From assembly GCF_024979255.1 (NCBI RefSeq), contig NZ_JANLCN010000001.1, positions 248,001 through 312,000 on the forward strand: a stretch of 64,000 nucleotides of DNA. Reading direction: 5' to 3'. The notes below the pieces were generated by a model. That model saw only the letters and a program-made list of their open reading frames with translations, was not told the origin of the DNA and did no database searches. Each line of letters begins with the position of its first letter. Position 1 is the stretch's first letter. This document shows positions 26,261 to 34,700 of the stretch, piece after piece. The position numbers and the translations under genes were made by a program. Source of the DNA: Herbiconiux moechotypicola. GTDB taxonomy: Bacteria; Actinomycetota; Actinomycetes; Actinomycetales; Microbacteriaceae.

Positions 26261-26266
26261 TACCGT
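26261..26266 (+). promoter_or_regulatory. -10 element TACCGT for guaB1
   Basis: TACCGT ends 7 nt before ATG 26274, supporting that start over the longer open frame from 26163. Confidence 0.4.
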
Positions 26267-26273
26267 TGTTCTC

Positions 26274-27713
26274 ATGGAGTTCTACGGTGGCGCCTCGCGC
26301 GACGATCTGACCTATTCCGACGTCTTCCTCATCCCGTCGCGGTCGGCGGTGACCTCGCGGCTCGACGTGTCGCTCGCCCCGGGCGACGGCACCGGTGCGA
26401 CCATCCCGATCGTCTCGGCGAACATGAACTCGGTCACGGGCCCCCGCCTGGCGGCGTCGCTCGCCCGCCGCGGCGGGCTCGGTGTGCTGCCGCAGGACAT
26501 GCCGCTGCAGGAGCTCGCCGAGGCGATCCGCTGGGTCAAGAACCAGCCGGTGATCTTCGACACCCCCTACGACTTCGCGCCCGAGACCACCGTCGAAGAG
26601 GCCAGGTTGCATGTTCCGGCCGCTCCCGGCCAGGGCATCGTGCTGCACGATGCCGACCGTGAGTACCTCGGCGCCATCGCCGCGACCCGGCTCGCCACCG
26701 CACTCCCCGACGCCAAACTCGGCGACCTCCTCCACGGCGCGATCACCTCGATCTCGGCCGACGACATCGACGGCCCCCGCGACGCCTTCGACGCGATGGT
26801 CGCGGCCGACCTCGAGTTCGCCCCGGTGCTGCAGCACGGGGCGGTCGTGGGTACCCTCAGCCGCACCAGCGCCCTGCGCGCCACCATCTACGAGCCCGCG
26901 GTCGACGCCGACGGCCGACTGCGGGTGGCCGCGGCGGTCGGCATCAACGGAGACGTGGTCGAGAAGGCGAAGGCGCTGGTGCAGGCGGGCGTCGACGTGC
27001 TCGTCGTCGACACCGCCCACGGTCACCAGGAGGGCATGCTCCGGGCGCTCCGTGCGCTGCGCGAGGCGGCCCTCGGCGTGCCGATCGTGGCGGGCAACGT
27101 GGTCACCCCCGCCGCGGTGAACGACCTCGTCGACGCCGGGGCCGACATCCTCAAGGTGGGCGTGGGCCCCGGTGCAATGTGCACCACCCGCATGATGACC
27201 GCGGTGGGCCGTCCGCAGTTCTCGGCCGTGCTCGAGACCGCGGAGGCCGCCAGGGCCCTCGGCGCCCACGTGTGGGCCGACGGCGGCGTGCGCTACCCCC
27301 GCGACGTGGCGCTCGCCCTGGCGGCCGGCGCCTCGTCGGTCATGATCGGCTCCTGGTTCGCCGGCACCATCGAGGCGCCGGGCATGCTGCAGACGGATGC
27401 GGAGGGACGGCTCTACAAGGAGAGCTGGGGAATGGCCTCGACCAAGGCGGTCAAGGAGCGCTTCGGCCGGCTCGACGCCTACGAGCTCGCCCGCAAGACG
27501 CTCTTCGCCGAGGGCATCTCGTCGAGCCGCATCTACCTCGATCCGCTCCGCCCCTCGCTCGAAGACCTGCTCGACATGATCACCTCGGGCGTGCGCAGCT
27601 CGTTCACCTATGCCGGTGCCGCGACCCTCGCCGAGTTCCACGAGCGCGCGCTGGTGGGCATCCAGTCCGCCGCCGGCTACGAGGAGGGCAAGGCGCTGCC
27701 GGTGAGCTGGTGA
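26274..27713 (+). CDS. guaB1: GuaB1-family IMP dehydrogenase/GMP reductase-like protein
   Basis: A 479-residue TIM-barrel enzyme of the IMPDH/GMPR family with an inserted CBS pair (about 95-205, including HDADREYLGAIAATRLA). The catalytic loop is GVGPGAMCTTRMMT with the nucleophilic Cys, preceded by VDTAHGHQEGM and GNVVTP. The GuaB1 subgroup is distinct from IMPDH proper (GuaB2); a mycobacterial GuaB1 has been shown to act as a GMP reductase, so purine interconversion is the best prediction. The gene starts at ATG 26274, divergent from kgd across 148 nt in which I see no other feature. Confidence 0.88.
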   Translation: MEFYGGASRDDLTYSDVFLIPSRSAVTSRLDVSLAPGDGTGATIPIVSANMNSVTGPRLAASLARRGGLGVLPQDMPLQELAEAIRWVKNQPVIFDTPYDFAPETTVEEARLHVPAAPGQGIVLHDADREYLGAIAATRLATALPDAKLGDLLHGAITSISADDIDGPRDAFDAMVAADLEFAPVLQHGAVVGTLSRTSALRATIYEPAVDADGRLRVAAAVGINGDVVEKAKALVQAGVDVLVVDTAHGHQEGMLRALRALREAALGVPIVAGNVVTPAAVNDLVDAGADILKVGVGPGAMCTTRMMTAVGRPQFSAVLETAEAARALGAHVWADGGVRYPRDVALALAAGASSVMIGSWFAGTIEAPGMLQTDAEGRLYKESWGMASTKAVKERFGRLDAYELARKTLFAEGISSSRIYLDPLRPSLEDLLDMITSGVRSSFTYAGAATLAEFHERALVGIQSAAGYEEGKALPVSW

Positions 27714-27719
27714 GGGCGG

Positions 27720-27725
27720 TATAGT
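27720..27725 (+). promoter_or_regulatory. -10 element TATAGT before the CNNM operon
   Basis: TATAGT starts 7 nt after the guaB1 stop and ends 10 nt before a small ORF at 27736. The predicted start of transcription is close to that ORF's ATG. No good -35 element is seen. Confidence 0.45.
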
Positions 27726-27735
27726 CGGACGCACC

Positions 27736-27798
27736 ATGGACGACCCTCCCTCTGCCCATCCCGGTGATCATCTGAGCAGGGGCCGGCATGGGCTTTGA
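27736..27798 (+). CDS. Putative 20-codon leader peptide (uORF) of the CNNM operon
   Basis: ATG 27736 opens a 20-codon frame ending TGA 27796-27798; it overlaps the start of the first CNNM gene (ATG 27788) by 11 nt in another frame. It begins just after the predicted transcription start, so it would be the first thing translated. The N-terminus is Met-Asp-Asp-Pro-Pro, followed by more Pro and later Arg/His residues. Acidic/proline-rich N-termini are known to destabilise ribosomes at low Mg2+ in leader peptides such as MgtL. That parallel is inference; the ORF may be chance. Confidence 0.35.
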   Translation: MDDPPSAHPGDHLSRGRHGL

Positions 27799-29134
27799 AT
27801 GGGTGATGCTGGGCATAGGTCTCGTGCTCACGATCGGCACGGGCTTCTTCGTGGCGAGCGAGTTCTCGCTGGTGAACCTCGACCGGTCCGACCTCGAGGG
27901 GCGATCCGCCCGCGGCGAGAAGGGTCTGCAGCCCACCATCACGGCGCTGAGGCACACCTCCACACACCTCTCGAGCGCCCAGCTGGGCATCACGCTCACC
28001 ACGCTCCTCACCGGGTACACCATGGAGCCGGCCATCTCGAGCCTGTTGCGCGAGCCGCTGGTCGGGGTGGGCATCCCGGAGTCGGTCGTGCCGGCGATCA
28101 GCGCCGTGACGGGCATCGTGGTGGCCACGCTGCTCTCGATGATCATCGGCGAGCTCGTGCCGAAGAACTTCGCGCTCGCGCTCCCGCTGCGCACGGCCCG
28201 CATCGTGGTGCCCTTCCAGCTCGGTTTCACCATGGTGTTCCGGCCGGCGGTGGCGGTGCTCAACGGCAGCGCGAACGCCCTGCTCCGTCTCATCGGCATC
28301 GAGCCCAAGGAGGAGCTCTCCGGGGCCCGCACGGCCGAGGAGCTGTCGTCGCTGGTGCGGCGCTCCGCGAGCGAGGGCAGCCTCGACGTCGACACCGCGA
28401 CCCTGCTCAACCGCACGCTGCTGTTCGCCTCGCACGACGCCTCCGAGGTGATGACGCCCCGGCCCCGGGTGGTGAGCGTGAAGCGCGACGACCCGGCCTC
28501 GACCGTGCTCGCGCTGGCCAGGAGCACGGGGCACTCGCGCTTCCCGGTGATCGACGACGGCATCGACGACGTCGTCGGCCTGGTGCATCTCAAGCAGGCG
28601 GTCGCCATCCCGCGCGAGCGCCGCGCCGAGGTGCCGGTCGCGGCGATCCTCACGGAGCCCCTCCGGGTGCCCGAGACCATGCAGGTCGACGTGCTGCTCG
28701 GCGAGCTGCGCGGTCGCGGCTACCAGATGGCGGTGGTGCTCGACGAGTACGGCGGCACCGCCGGGGTGGTGACGCTCGAAGACCTCGTCGAGGAGCTCGT
28801 GGGCGAGCTGGTCGACGAGCACGACCGAACCCGGGCCGGAGTGGTGCGCTCGCGGGACGAGATCACCTTCCCCGGCATGCTCCGCCCCGACGAGCTGGCC
28901 GAGCAGGCCGGCATCCGGGTGCCCGAGGAGGGCCCCTACGAGACCGTGGCGGGGTTCGTGATGAGCGAACTCGGCCGGTTGCCCATCGTCGGCGACACCG
29001 TCGGGCTGCCCGGCGGCGAACTGCGGGTGGAACGGCTGGACGGCCGGCGGATCGACAGACTGCGCTACATCCCCGCCCCCGAGTCCGACCAGGAGGACGG
29101 CGACACCGCGCGCGGGGAGGTGCGGCATGGCTGA
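27788..29134 (+). CDS. CNNM/CBS-domain hemolysin-family transporter 1
   Basis: A 448-residue membrane protein with a CNNM (DUF21) domain (about 1-200, four helices, with VGELVPKNFAL-type GELVPKN motif), a CBS pair (about 215-330, MTPRPRVVSV and VLDEYGGTAGVVTLEDLVEELVGEL) and a CorC/HlyC domain (about 345-440). CorC/MpfA-type proteins are linked to Mg2+/Co2+ efflux or resistance. The motif EYGGTAGVVTLEDLVEE is the family hallmark. It overlaps a second CNNM gene by 8 nt. GGGG before ATG 27788 is weak as a ribosome site, so translational coupling to the leader ORF is plausible. Confidence 0.9.
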   Translation: MGFEWVMLGIGLVLTIGTGFFVASEFSLVNLDRSDLEGRSARGEKGLQPTITALRHTSTHLSSAQLGITLTTLLTGYTMEPAISSLLREPLVGVGIPESVVPAISAVTGIVVATLLSMIIGELVPKNFALALPLRTARIVVPFQLGFTMVFRPAVAVLNGSANALLRLIGIEPKEELSGARTAEELSSLVRRSASEGSLDVDTATLLNRTLLFASHDASEVMTPRPRVVSVKRDDPASTVLALARSTGHSRFPVIDDGIDDVVGLVHLKQAVAIPRERRAEVPVAAILTEPLRVPETMQVDVLLGELRGRGYQMAVVLDEYGGTAGVVTLEDLVEELVGELVDEHDRTRAGVVRSRDEITFPGMLRPDELAEQAGIRVPEEGPYETVAGFVMSELGRLPIVGDTVGLPGGELRVERLDGRRIDRLRYIPAPESDQEDGDTARGEVRHG

Positions 29135-30161
29135 CTGGCTGGGGATCGTGTGGCTCGTGGTGCTGCTGGCCGGCAACGCCTTCTTCGTGGCGGCGGAGTT
29201 CGCCGTGATCTCGGCCCGGCGCTCGCAGATCGAGCCGCTGGCCGAGCAGGGCAAGGCCAGCGCCAAGACGGCCATCTTCGCGATGGAGCACGCCACCCTG
29301 ATGCTCGCGACCACGCAGCTCGGCATCACGGTGTGCTCGCTGCTCATCCTCAACGTGTCCGAGCCCGCCATCCATCACCTGCTCGAGGGGCCGCTGCACC
29401 TCACCGGGCTGCCCGAGGAGATGATCGGCACGGTGGCGTTCATCATCACGCTCGTGCTGGTGTCGTTCCTGCACGTGGTGCTCGGCGAGATGGTGCCGAA
29501 GAACATCTCGTTCTCGATGCCCGACCGGGCGGTGCTGCTGCTGGCCACCCCTCTGGTCGGCATCGCGCGGGTGTTCCGGGTGGTGATCGGTGCCCTCAAC
29601 GCCTCCGCCAACGGCGTGCTGCGGCTGTTCAGGGTCGAGCCCAAGAGCGAGGCCGCGAGCGCGTTCACCCTCGACGAGGTGTCGACCATCGTGGAGCAGT
29701 CGACGAAGGAGGGCGTGCTCTCCGACCGCGCGGGCACCCTCAGCGCCGCGTTCGAGTTCACCTCGAAGACGGTGACGGATGTGGCGGTGCCGCTGGGCTC
29801 GATCGTGAGCCTGCCCGAGACGGCCACCCCGGCCGACGTCGAGCGCGCCGTGGCCCGGCACGGCTTCTCGCGCTACGTGCTGGTCGACGCGGAGGGCCTG
29901 CCCACCGGCTACGTGCACCTCAAAGACGTGATCGACCTCGACGACGACGAGTTCGATCTGCCGATCCCGGCCAAGCGGGTGCGGCAGCTGCAGTCGCTGT
30001 TCGAGAAGACCGAACTCGAAGACGCGCTGGCGGCGATGCGGCGCTCGGGGGCGCACCTCGCCCGTTCGTTCACCGCCACGGGTCAGACCACGGGCGTGCT
30101 CTTCCTCGAAGACATCATCGAGGAGCTGGTGGGCGAGGTGCAGGACGCCACACGGCGGTAG
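29127..30161 (+). CDS. CNNM/CBS-domain hemolysin-family transporter 2
   Basis: A 344-residue paralogue with the same CNNM core (GEMVPKNISFSMPDRAV) and a CBS pair ending GVLFLEDIIEELVGEVQDATRR. It lacks the C-terminal CorC/HlyC domain of its upstream partner (344 versus 448 residues), so the two may form a heteromeric complex with one regulatory domain. Paired CNNM genes are frequent in actinobacteria. The start at ATG 29127 overlaps the previous stop (ATGGCTGA). Confidence 0.9.
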   Translation: MADWLGIVWLVVLLAGNAFFVAAEFAVISARRSQIEPLAEQGKASAKTAIFAMEHATLMLATTQLGITVCSLLILNVSEPAIHHLLEGPLHLTGLPEEMIGTVAFIITLVLVSFLHVVLGEMVPKNISFSMPDRAVLLLATPLVGIARVFRVVIGALNASANGVLRLFRVEPKSEAASAFTLDEVSTIVEQSTKEGVLSDRAGTLSAAFEFTSKTVTDVAVPLGSIVSLPETATPADVERAVARHGFSRYVLVDAEGLPTGYVHLKDVIDLDDDEFDLPIPAKRVRQLQSLFEKTELEDALAAMRRSGAHLARSFTATGQTTGVLFLEDIIEELVGEVQDATRR

Positions 30162-30188
30162 CCGGCCAGGCGGCAGCCGCCCCGGCCG

Positions 30189-31271
30189 CTACGAGGCGTA
30201 CGGCGCGCGCTCGTACTGGCGCGGCCAGTATCCGACCTCGGCCCCGAGCTCGTGGGCGAAGCGCAGTCCCGCGTGCGGGTCGCGCAGCCACTCCCGGCCC
30301 ATGAGCACCGCGTCGGCCCGGCCTGTTGCCACGACCTCCTCGGCCTCCTGAGGGGTGGTGATGAGCCCGACGGCCGTCACCGGGGCGTCGATGCGCTCCT
30401 TCACGAAGTGCGCCACCGGCACCTGGTAGAGCGGGCCCACGGGCACGCGCGCCTCGGCCACGAGTCCGCCGGTCGAGATGTCCATCACGTCGGCGCCCTC
30501 GGCGGCCGCCCACCCGGCCACGGTGGCCGTCTCCTCCTGGGTCCAGCCGCCCTCCACCCAGTCGGTGCCCGAGAAGCGCACGAACAGCGGCACCCCCTCG
30601 CCGATCTCGGCGCGCACCGCCCGCACCACCTCGAGCAGCAGGCGGGCCCGGTTCTCGAGCGACCCGCCGTACAGGTCGTCGCGGTGGTTCGACAGCGGAG
30701 ACAGGAACTGGTGGAGCAGGTAGCCGTGGGCCGCGTGCAGCTCGATCACCCCGAACCCGGCGTCGATCGCCCGGCGGGCGGCGGTGCGGAAGTCGTCGAC
30801 GACCCCGCCGATCTCGTCGAGGGTCAGGGCGCGCGGGGCGGCGTAGCCTGTGAAGGCCTCGGCCGAGGGCGCGACCGTCTGCCAGCCGCCCTCGTCGAGC
30901 GGAACGCTCCCGCGGCCGTCCCATGGGCGCCGGGTGGAGGCCTTGCGGCCCGCGTGCGCCAGCTGGATGCCCGCCACCGCCCCCTGCCCGGTGATGAACG
31001 ACACGATGCGTGCGAAGGCATCGCGCTGCTCGTCGTTCCAGAGCCCCAGGTCTTCGGGCGAGATGCGGCCCTCGGGCGAGACCCCGGTCGCCTCGACGAT
31101 CACCAGACCGGCACCACCCGCCGCGAAGGCGCCGAGGTGCACCAGGTGCCAGTCGGTGGCGACGCCGTCACGGCGGTCGACGGAGTACTGGCACATCGGC
31201 GCCACCCACAGTCGGTTGCGGAAGGCCGCCTCACGGACGGTGAGCGGGGAGAACAGGGCGGATGCGGTCAC
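30189..31271 (-). CDS. Old-yellow-enzyme family NADH:flavin oxidoreductase
   Basis: A 360-residue FMN-binding barrel protein of the YqjM-like (thermophilic-like) OYE class. VAPMCQYS near residue 24 holds the Cys characteristic of that class. HAAHGYLLHQFLSPLSNHRDD is the family substrate/FMN motif, with DGGGW-type and GREWLRDPHAGLRFA at the C-terminus. It reduces activated C=C bonds using NAD(P)H; the physiological substrate is unknown. GTG 31271 follows AAAGG at about 7 nt. The longer upstream frame is not supported. Confidence 0.9.
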   Translation of the reverse strand: MTASALFSPLTVREAAFRNRLWVAPMCQYSVDRRDGVATDWHLVHLGAFAAGGAGLVIVEATGVSPEGRISPEDLGLWNDEQRDAFARIVSFITGQGAVAGIQLAHAGRKASTRRPWDGRGSVPLDEGGWQTVAPSAEAFTGYAAPRALTLDEIGGVVDDFRTAARRAIDAGFGVIELHAAHGYLLHQFLSPLSNHRDDLYGGSLENRARLLLEVVRAVRAEIGEGVPLFVRFSGTDWVEGGWTQEETATVAGWAAAEGADVMDISTGGLVAEARVPVGPLYQVPVAHFVKERIDAPVTAVGLITTPQEAEEVVATGRADAVLMGREWLRDPHAGLRFAHELGAEVGYWPRQYERAPYAS

Positions 31272-31331
31272 GGAACACCTTTCGTCGTCTTGAGGGCAGC
31301 GGGTGACCGGGGCCGAATATTCCCGGCCGCC

Positions 31332-31337
31332 TATCAT
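31332..31337 (+). promoter_or_regulatory. -10 element TATCAT for the NAD(P)HX dehydratase gene
   Basis: TATCAT ends 7 nt before ATG 31345, which defines that start and suggests a leaderless mRNA. Confidence 0.5.
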
Positions 31338-31344
31338 CGACCGT

Positions 31345-32250
31345 ATGGATGTTGACGCGGGACAGCCGGAGGAGGGCGCCGGCGCCTGGCGCGAGTTCGC
31401 CGAGTTCGACGCGGCCTCCCGCATCCGGGTGCCCGGCGAGCACGACGACAAGTACAGCCGCGGCGTGCTCGGGGTGATCACCGGTTCGGAGGACTACCCG
31501 GGCGCCGCGGTGCTCGGGGTGGAGGCGGCCGTGCACACCGGCATCGGCATGGTGCGCTATCTCGGCCCGCACCGCGCCGGAGACCTGGTGCTGCACGCCC
31601 GCCCGGAGGTCGTCACCCGCGCGGGCCGTGTGCAGGCGTGGCTCGCGGGCTCGGGGCAGGACCCGGCCACCCGCGAGCCAGCCACCACCGCCCAGCTCGA
31701 CGAGGCGCGCGTGAGCGGCCGGCCCGTCGTGCTCGATGCGGGCGCGCTCGATCTGGCCGGCCACACCGTCGGTCCTGCGGTGCTGACCCCGCACGCCGGT
31801 GAGCTGGCGACCCTCCTGACGAGTCTGGGCGAGGCGGTCGACCGCGCCGGCGTCACCGCTCATCCGCAGCACTGGGCGGCCCGGGCCGCCGACGGCACCG
31901 GATGCACGGTGCTGCTGAAGGGGCGGGTCACCCACGTGTGCGCCCCGCTCGGTGCGGGGGAGGACGAGACCGCGCGGCTCGCGGTGCGCGTGACGGCGCC
32001 GTCGAGCTGGGCGGCGACCGCGGGCTCGGGCGACGTGCTCGGCGGCATCGTGGGCGCCCTGGTGGCGGCGCGGGCCGACGAGGTGCTCGCCGACCCCCGG
32101 GAGCTCGTGGGTCTTGCCGCCACCGGGGCCTACGTGCACGCCTGGGCGGCGGAGCGGGCCTCGGCGGGCGGGCCTCTGGCCGCGCTCGACATCGCCCGGG
32201 CGGTGCCCGCCGTCGTCGCGCGACTGGTGACCGGAGTGCGTCCGGCTTGA
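31345..32250 (+). CDS. nnrD: ADP/ATP-dependent NAD(P)H-hydrate dehydratase (NnrD type)
   Basis: A 301-residue enzyme that repairs hydrated NAD(P)H (NADHX). It has the ribokinase-like fold of the C-terminal half of bifunctional Nnr: G-V-L-G-V-I-T-G-S-x-x-Y-P-G-A-A-V-L (phosphate loop), VVLDAGAL, LTPHAGELA and the ATAGSGDVLGGIVGAL motif with catalytic Asp. The epimerase (YjeF-N) half is absent, so epimerase activity must come from elsewhere. The chosen start, ATG 31345, is 14 codons inside a longer open frame and fits the upstream -10 box. It is divergent from the OYE gene. Confidence 0.88.
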   Translation: MDVDAGQPEEGAGAWREFAEFDAASRIRVPGEHDDKYSRGVLGVITGSEDYPGAAVLGVEAAVHTGIGMVRYLGPHRAGDLVLHARPEVVTRAGRVQAWLAGSGQDPATREPATTAQLDEARVSGRPVVLDAGALDLAGHTVGPAVLTPHAGELATLLTSLGEAVDRAGVTAHPQHWAARAADGTGCTVLLKGRVTHVCAPLGAGEDETARLAVRVTAPSSWAATAGSGDVLGGIVGALVAARADEVLADPRELVGLAATGAYVHAWAAERASAGGPLAALDIARAVPAVVARLVTGVRPA

Positions 32251-32284
32251 CCCGCTCTCAGCTCGCGGGAACGGCCCTGTGCTG

Positions 32285-32965
32285 CTAGCTCGCGGGGACG
32301 GTGACGAGCTCCACGTCGATGTGGGCCGTGTCGTCGAGCTCGACGGGGCCGAGGCTGGTGGGGATGCCGTAGGAGCCGAGGTCGATCGGGATGCTGCCCG
32401 AGATGGTGCCCGTCTCGTCGTCGAAGTCGAGCTCGGCCTCGCCGGAGACCTCGTTGCTGATGCCGCGCAGGGTGAGCACGCCCACGATCGGCACCGCTTC
32501 GTCGGTGGAGCCGTCGTCGGGCAGGGTGACGGGGCTCGTGAGCACGAACGACGCCATCGAGTTGCCGCCGGTCGCCGCGATCAGCGTGTCGAACAGGGCG
32601 GCACGGGCCGGGTCGTCGCCCACCAGGGTCGACAGGTCGACCATGAACTCGGCGTCGGAGACCTCGTCGCCGGTCACCGAGATGCGCCCCGAGATGCGGT
32701 CGGTGCTGCCGCTGATCTCCAGGTCGTCGCCCGTGGTCATGCGGTAGCCCACGACGGAGTCGGAGTCGATGCTCCACGAACTCGTCTCCACGTCGCCCGA
32801 GGCGTTCTCGGGGGAGTCGAACACCGTGGGCACCACCTGCTGCAGGGTGGCGGTCATGTCGACCTCCGCACCCCGCGACACGATGGGCACCGCCACCACC
32901 GCGACCACGCCGACAGCCGCCACCCCGGCGATGAGGGCGACGGTGTATTTGGCAGGTCTGTTCAC
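32285..32965 (-). CDS. YceI family protein, membrane-anchored
   Basis: A 226-residue protein with an N-terminal signal anchor (about residues 8-30) and a YceI beta-barrel: SSWSIDSDSVVGYRM at the start, STDRISGRISVTGDEVSDAEFMVDLSTL in the middle and TLRGISNEVSGEAELDFDDE near the end. YceI proteins bind isoprenoid-like lipids in a hydrophobic cavity and are usually exported. The start is GTG 32965 with GGAAG upstream. It is convergent with nnrD (34 nt apart) and divergent from the GT87 gene across 107 nt. Confidence 0.87.
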   Translation of the reverse strand: MNRPAKYTVALIAGVAAVGVVAVVAVPIVSRGAEVDMTATLQQVVPTVFDSPENASGDVETSSWSIDSDSVVGYRMTTGDDLEISGSTDRISGRISVTGDEVSDAEFMVDLSTLVGDDPARAALFDTLIAATGGNSMASFVLTSPVTLPDDGSTDEAVPIVGVLTLRGISNEVSGEAELDFDDETGTISGSIPIDLGSYGIPTSLGPVELDDTAHIDVELVTVPAS

Positions 32966-33059
32966 AGGCGGCTTCCGGATCGGGTCGGTCGTCCCAGTAC
33001 ATCAAGCGAAGGTGGTCGCAGCCTGGGAAGCGGCCGAGGACACGCCGCACCACCCCCGC

Positions 33060-33065
33060 TAGGCT
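33060..33065 (+). promoter_or_regulatory. -10 element TAGGCT for the GT87 gene
   Basis: TAGGCT ends 7 nt before GTG 33073. The remainder of the 107-nt divergent gap shows no other recognised signal. Confidence 0.5.
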
Positions 33066-33072
33066 GACGGTC

Positions 33073-34368
33073 GTGCCCTCCCGCCTTCGCCGCATCGCGG
33101 CCGGACAGCCCGCGCTGTGGACCGCGTTCGTCGTGGTGCACCTCTGGCTCGGCTACGACGGTCTGACGCATCCGAACCTCCCGTTCGGCGACGTCACCAA
33201 CGTCTACCTCCCCTGGGTCGAGCAGTCGCTCGACGGCTACCGGCTCGGCATCGACGGGCCGTGGGTCTACCCGGTGCTCGCCTTCGTGCCGATGCTGGCC
33301 TCCCTGGTTCTCGGTCCCGGGCTCTACGGCATCGGCTGGATGATCATGGTCACGATCGCCGACGCGGCGGTGTTCTTCTACCTGGTCACGCATCCGCGCA
33401 CCGGTGCCGCCGGGCGGGTCACCCGGGTGGCTGCCGCGTGGTGGTGGCTCGTCTTCCTGCTGCTGCTCGGCCCGGTCGCGGTCGGCCGCATCGACATCTT
33501 CACCGTCGATCTGGTCATCGGCGGGCTGCTTCTGACCGCCTCCCGGCCCGCGCTGGCCGGCGTGCTCCTCGCGCTGGCGACCTGGGTGAAGGTGTGGCCG
33601 GCGGCCGTCATCGCGGCGGTCGTGCTCGCCGTACGGCGGCGGATGCGCGTGGCGGTCGCCGCGCTCGTCACCCTGGTGGGCGTGGCGGCAGGTGCTCTGG
33701 CGTTCGGTTCGGGGCTCAACGCGTTCAGCTTCATCACCGAGCAGACCGGCCGCGGCCTGCAGGTCGAGGCGCCGGTGTCGACGTTCTGGCTCTGGGCGGC
33801 CCTGGCCGGCAACGGCTCCCGCGTCTACTACGACTTCGACATTCTCACATTCCAGGTCACGGGCCCCGGTAGCGATGCGGCCGCCGGGCTCATGACGCCG
33901 CTGCTGGTGGTGGCGGTCGCGGCGGTGCTCGTGCTCGCCTTCGTCGTCGTGCGCTCGGGTGCCGCCGCGAGCAGCGTGCTGCCGCCTCTCGTGCTCGCCC
34001 TCGTGATGGCGCTCATCGTGTTCAACAAGGTCGGTTCGCCGCAGTTCATGGTGTGGCTGACCGCTCCCGTCATCCTCGGCGTGGTCACACAGGGGCGCCG
34101 GTTCTTCGTGCCCGCCGTGCTGGCCTTCGTGATGGCGGGCCTCACCCAGATCATCTACCCGATCGGGTACGACTGGGTGCTCGGGCTCGACCCGTTCATG
34201 CTCTCCGTGCTGACGCTGCGCAACCTGCTGAGCGTCGCCATGCTCGCGCTCGCGGTCGTGCTGCTGTGGCGGGCACGCCGTCCGGGCGGGCCGACGCACC
34301 GGCTCGCGTCGGCGGCCCGATCGGGAGAGCTCACGACAGACATCACATCATCCGAGACGAGGAGCTGA
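33073..34368 (+). CDS. GT87-type membrane glycosyltransferase (DUF2029)
   Basis: A 431-residue polytopic protein with about ten hydrophobic segments and the DUF2029/GT87 pattern: FGDVTNVYLPWVEQ (acidic residues in the first loop near a membrane helix, likely catalytic) and WVKVWPAAVIAAVVLAVRRR. In mycobacteria such polyprenyl-phosphate-sugar-dependent enzymes elongate mannans or arabinans of the cell envelope. The donor and acceptor here are unknown. The downstream thiamine-binding gene starts 3 nt after the stop, so co-transcription is likely. Confidence 0.8.
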   Translation: MPSRLRRIAAGQPALWTAFVVVHLWLGYDGLTHPNLPFGDVTNVYLPWVEQSLDGYRLGIDGPWVYPVLAFVPMLASLVLGPGLYGIGWMIMVTIADAAVFFYLVTHPRTGAAGRVTRVAAAWWWLVFLLLLGPVAVGRIDIFTVDLVIGGLLLTASRPALAGVLLALATWVKVWPAAVIAAVVLAVRRRMRVAVAALVTLVGVAAGALAFGSGLNAFSFITEQTGRGLQVEAPVSTFWLWAALAGNGSRVYYDFDILTFQVTGPGSDAAAGLMTPLLVVAVAAVLVLAFVVVRSGAAASSVLPPLVLALVMALIVFNKVGSPQFMVWLTAPVILGVVTQGRRFFVPAVLAFVMAGLTQIIYPIGYDWVLGLDPFMLSVLTLRNLLSVAMLALAVVLLWRARRPGGPTHRLASAARSGELTTDITSSETRS

Positions 34369-34371
34369 ATC

Positions 34372-34680
34372 ATGCTGGTCGCATTCTCCGTGGCGCCCTC
34401 CGGCGGCGCCGCCCCCGACGGGGGCGTGCACGACGCGGTCGCCGCCGCCGTGAAGATCGTGCGCGAGAGCGGGCTGCCGCACCGCACCGACTCGATGTTC
34501 ACGACCCTCGAGGGGGAGTGGGACGAGGTGTTCGATGTCATCAAGCGCGCGACCGACGCCGTGGGCGCCTTCGGGCCCCGCGTCTCGCTGGTGCTGAAGG
34601 CCGACATCCGCCCCGGCTACTCGGGCGAGATCACCGGCAAGCTCGACCGCCTCGAGACGGCCATCTCCGAACTCGACTGA
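34372..34680 (+). CDS. MTH1187-family thiamine-binding protein
   Basis: A 102-residue single-domain protein of the MTH1187/YkoF-like family (DUF77): the start LVAFSVAPSG, then SGLPHRTDSMFTTLEGEWDEVFDVIKRATDAV and the C-terminal VSLVLKADIRPGYSGEITGKLDRL. Family members form tetramers that bind thiamine or related pyrimidines. AGGAG 9 nt before ATG 34372 is a good ribosome site. No thiamine biosynthesis gene is nearby, so its partner is unclear. Confidence 0.86.
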   Translation: MLVAFSVAPSGGAAPDGGVHDAVAAAVKIVRESGLPHRTDSMFTTLEGEWDEVFDVIKRATDAVGAFGPRVSLVLKADIRPGYSGEITGKLDRLETAISELD

Positions 34681-34700
34681 TCCCGGCCTGCCGCTATACG

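Noticed and set aside
22676-26662. A 1328-residue plus-strand open frame opposite kgd
   Set aside because: It is the antisense of a high-GC gene with strong codon bias; composition is Arg/Val/His rich without domains, and kgd is clearly the coding strand.
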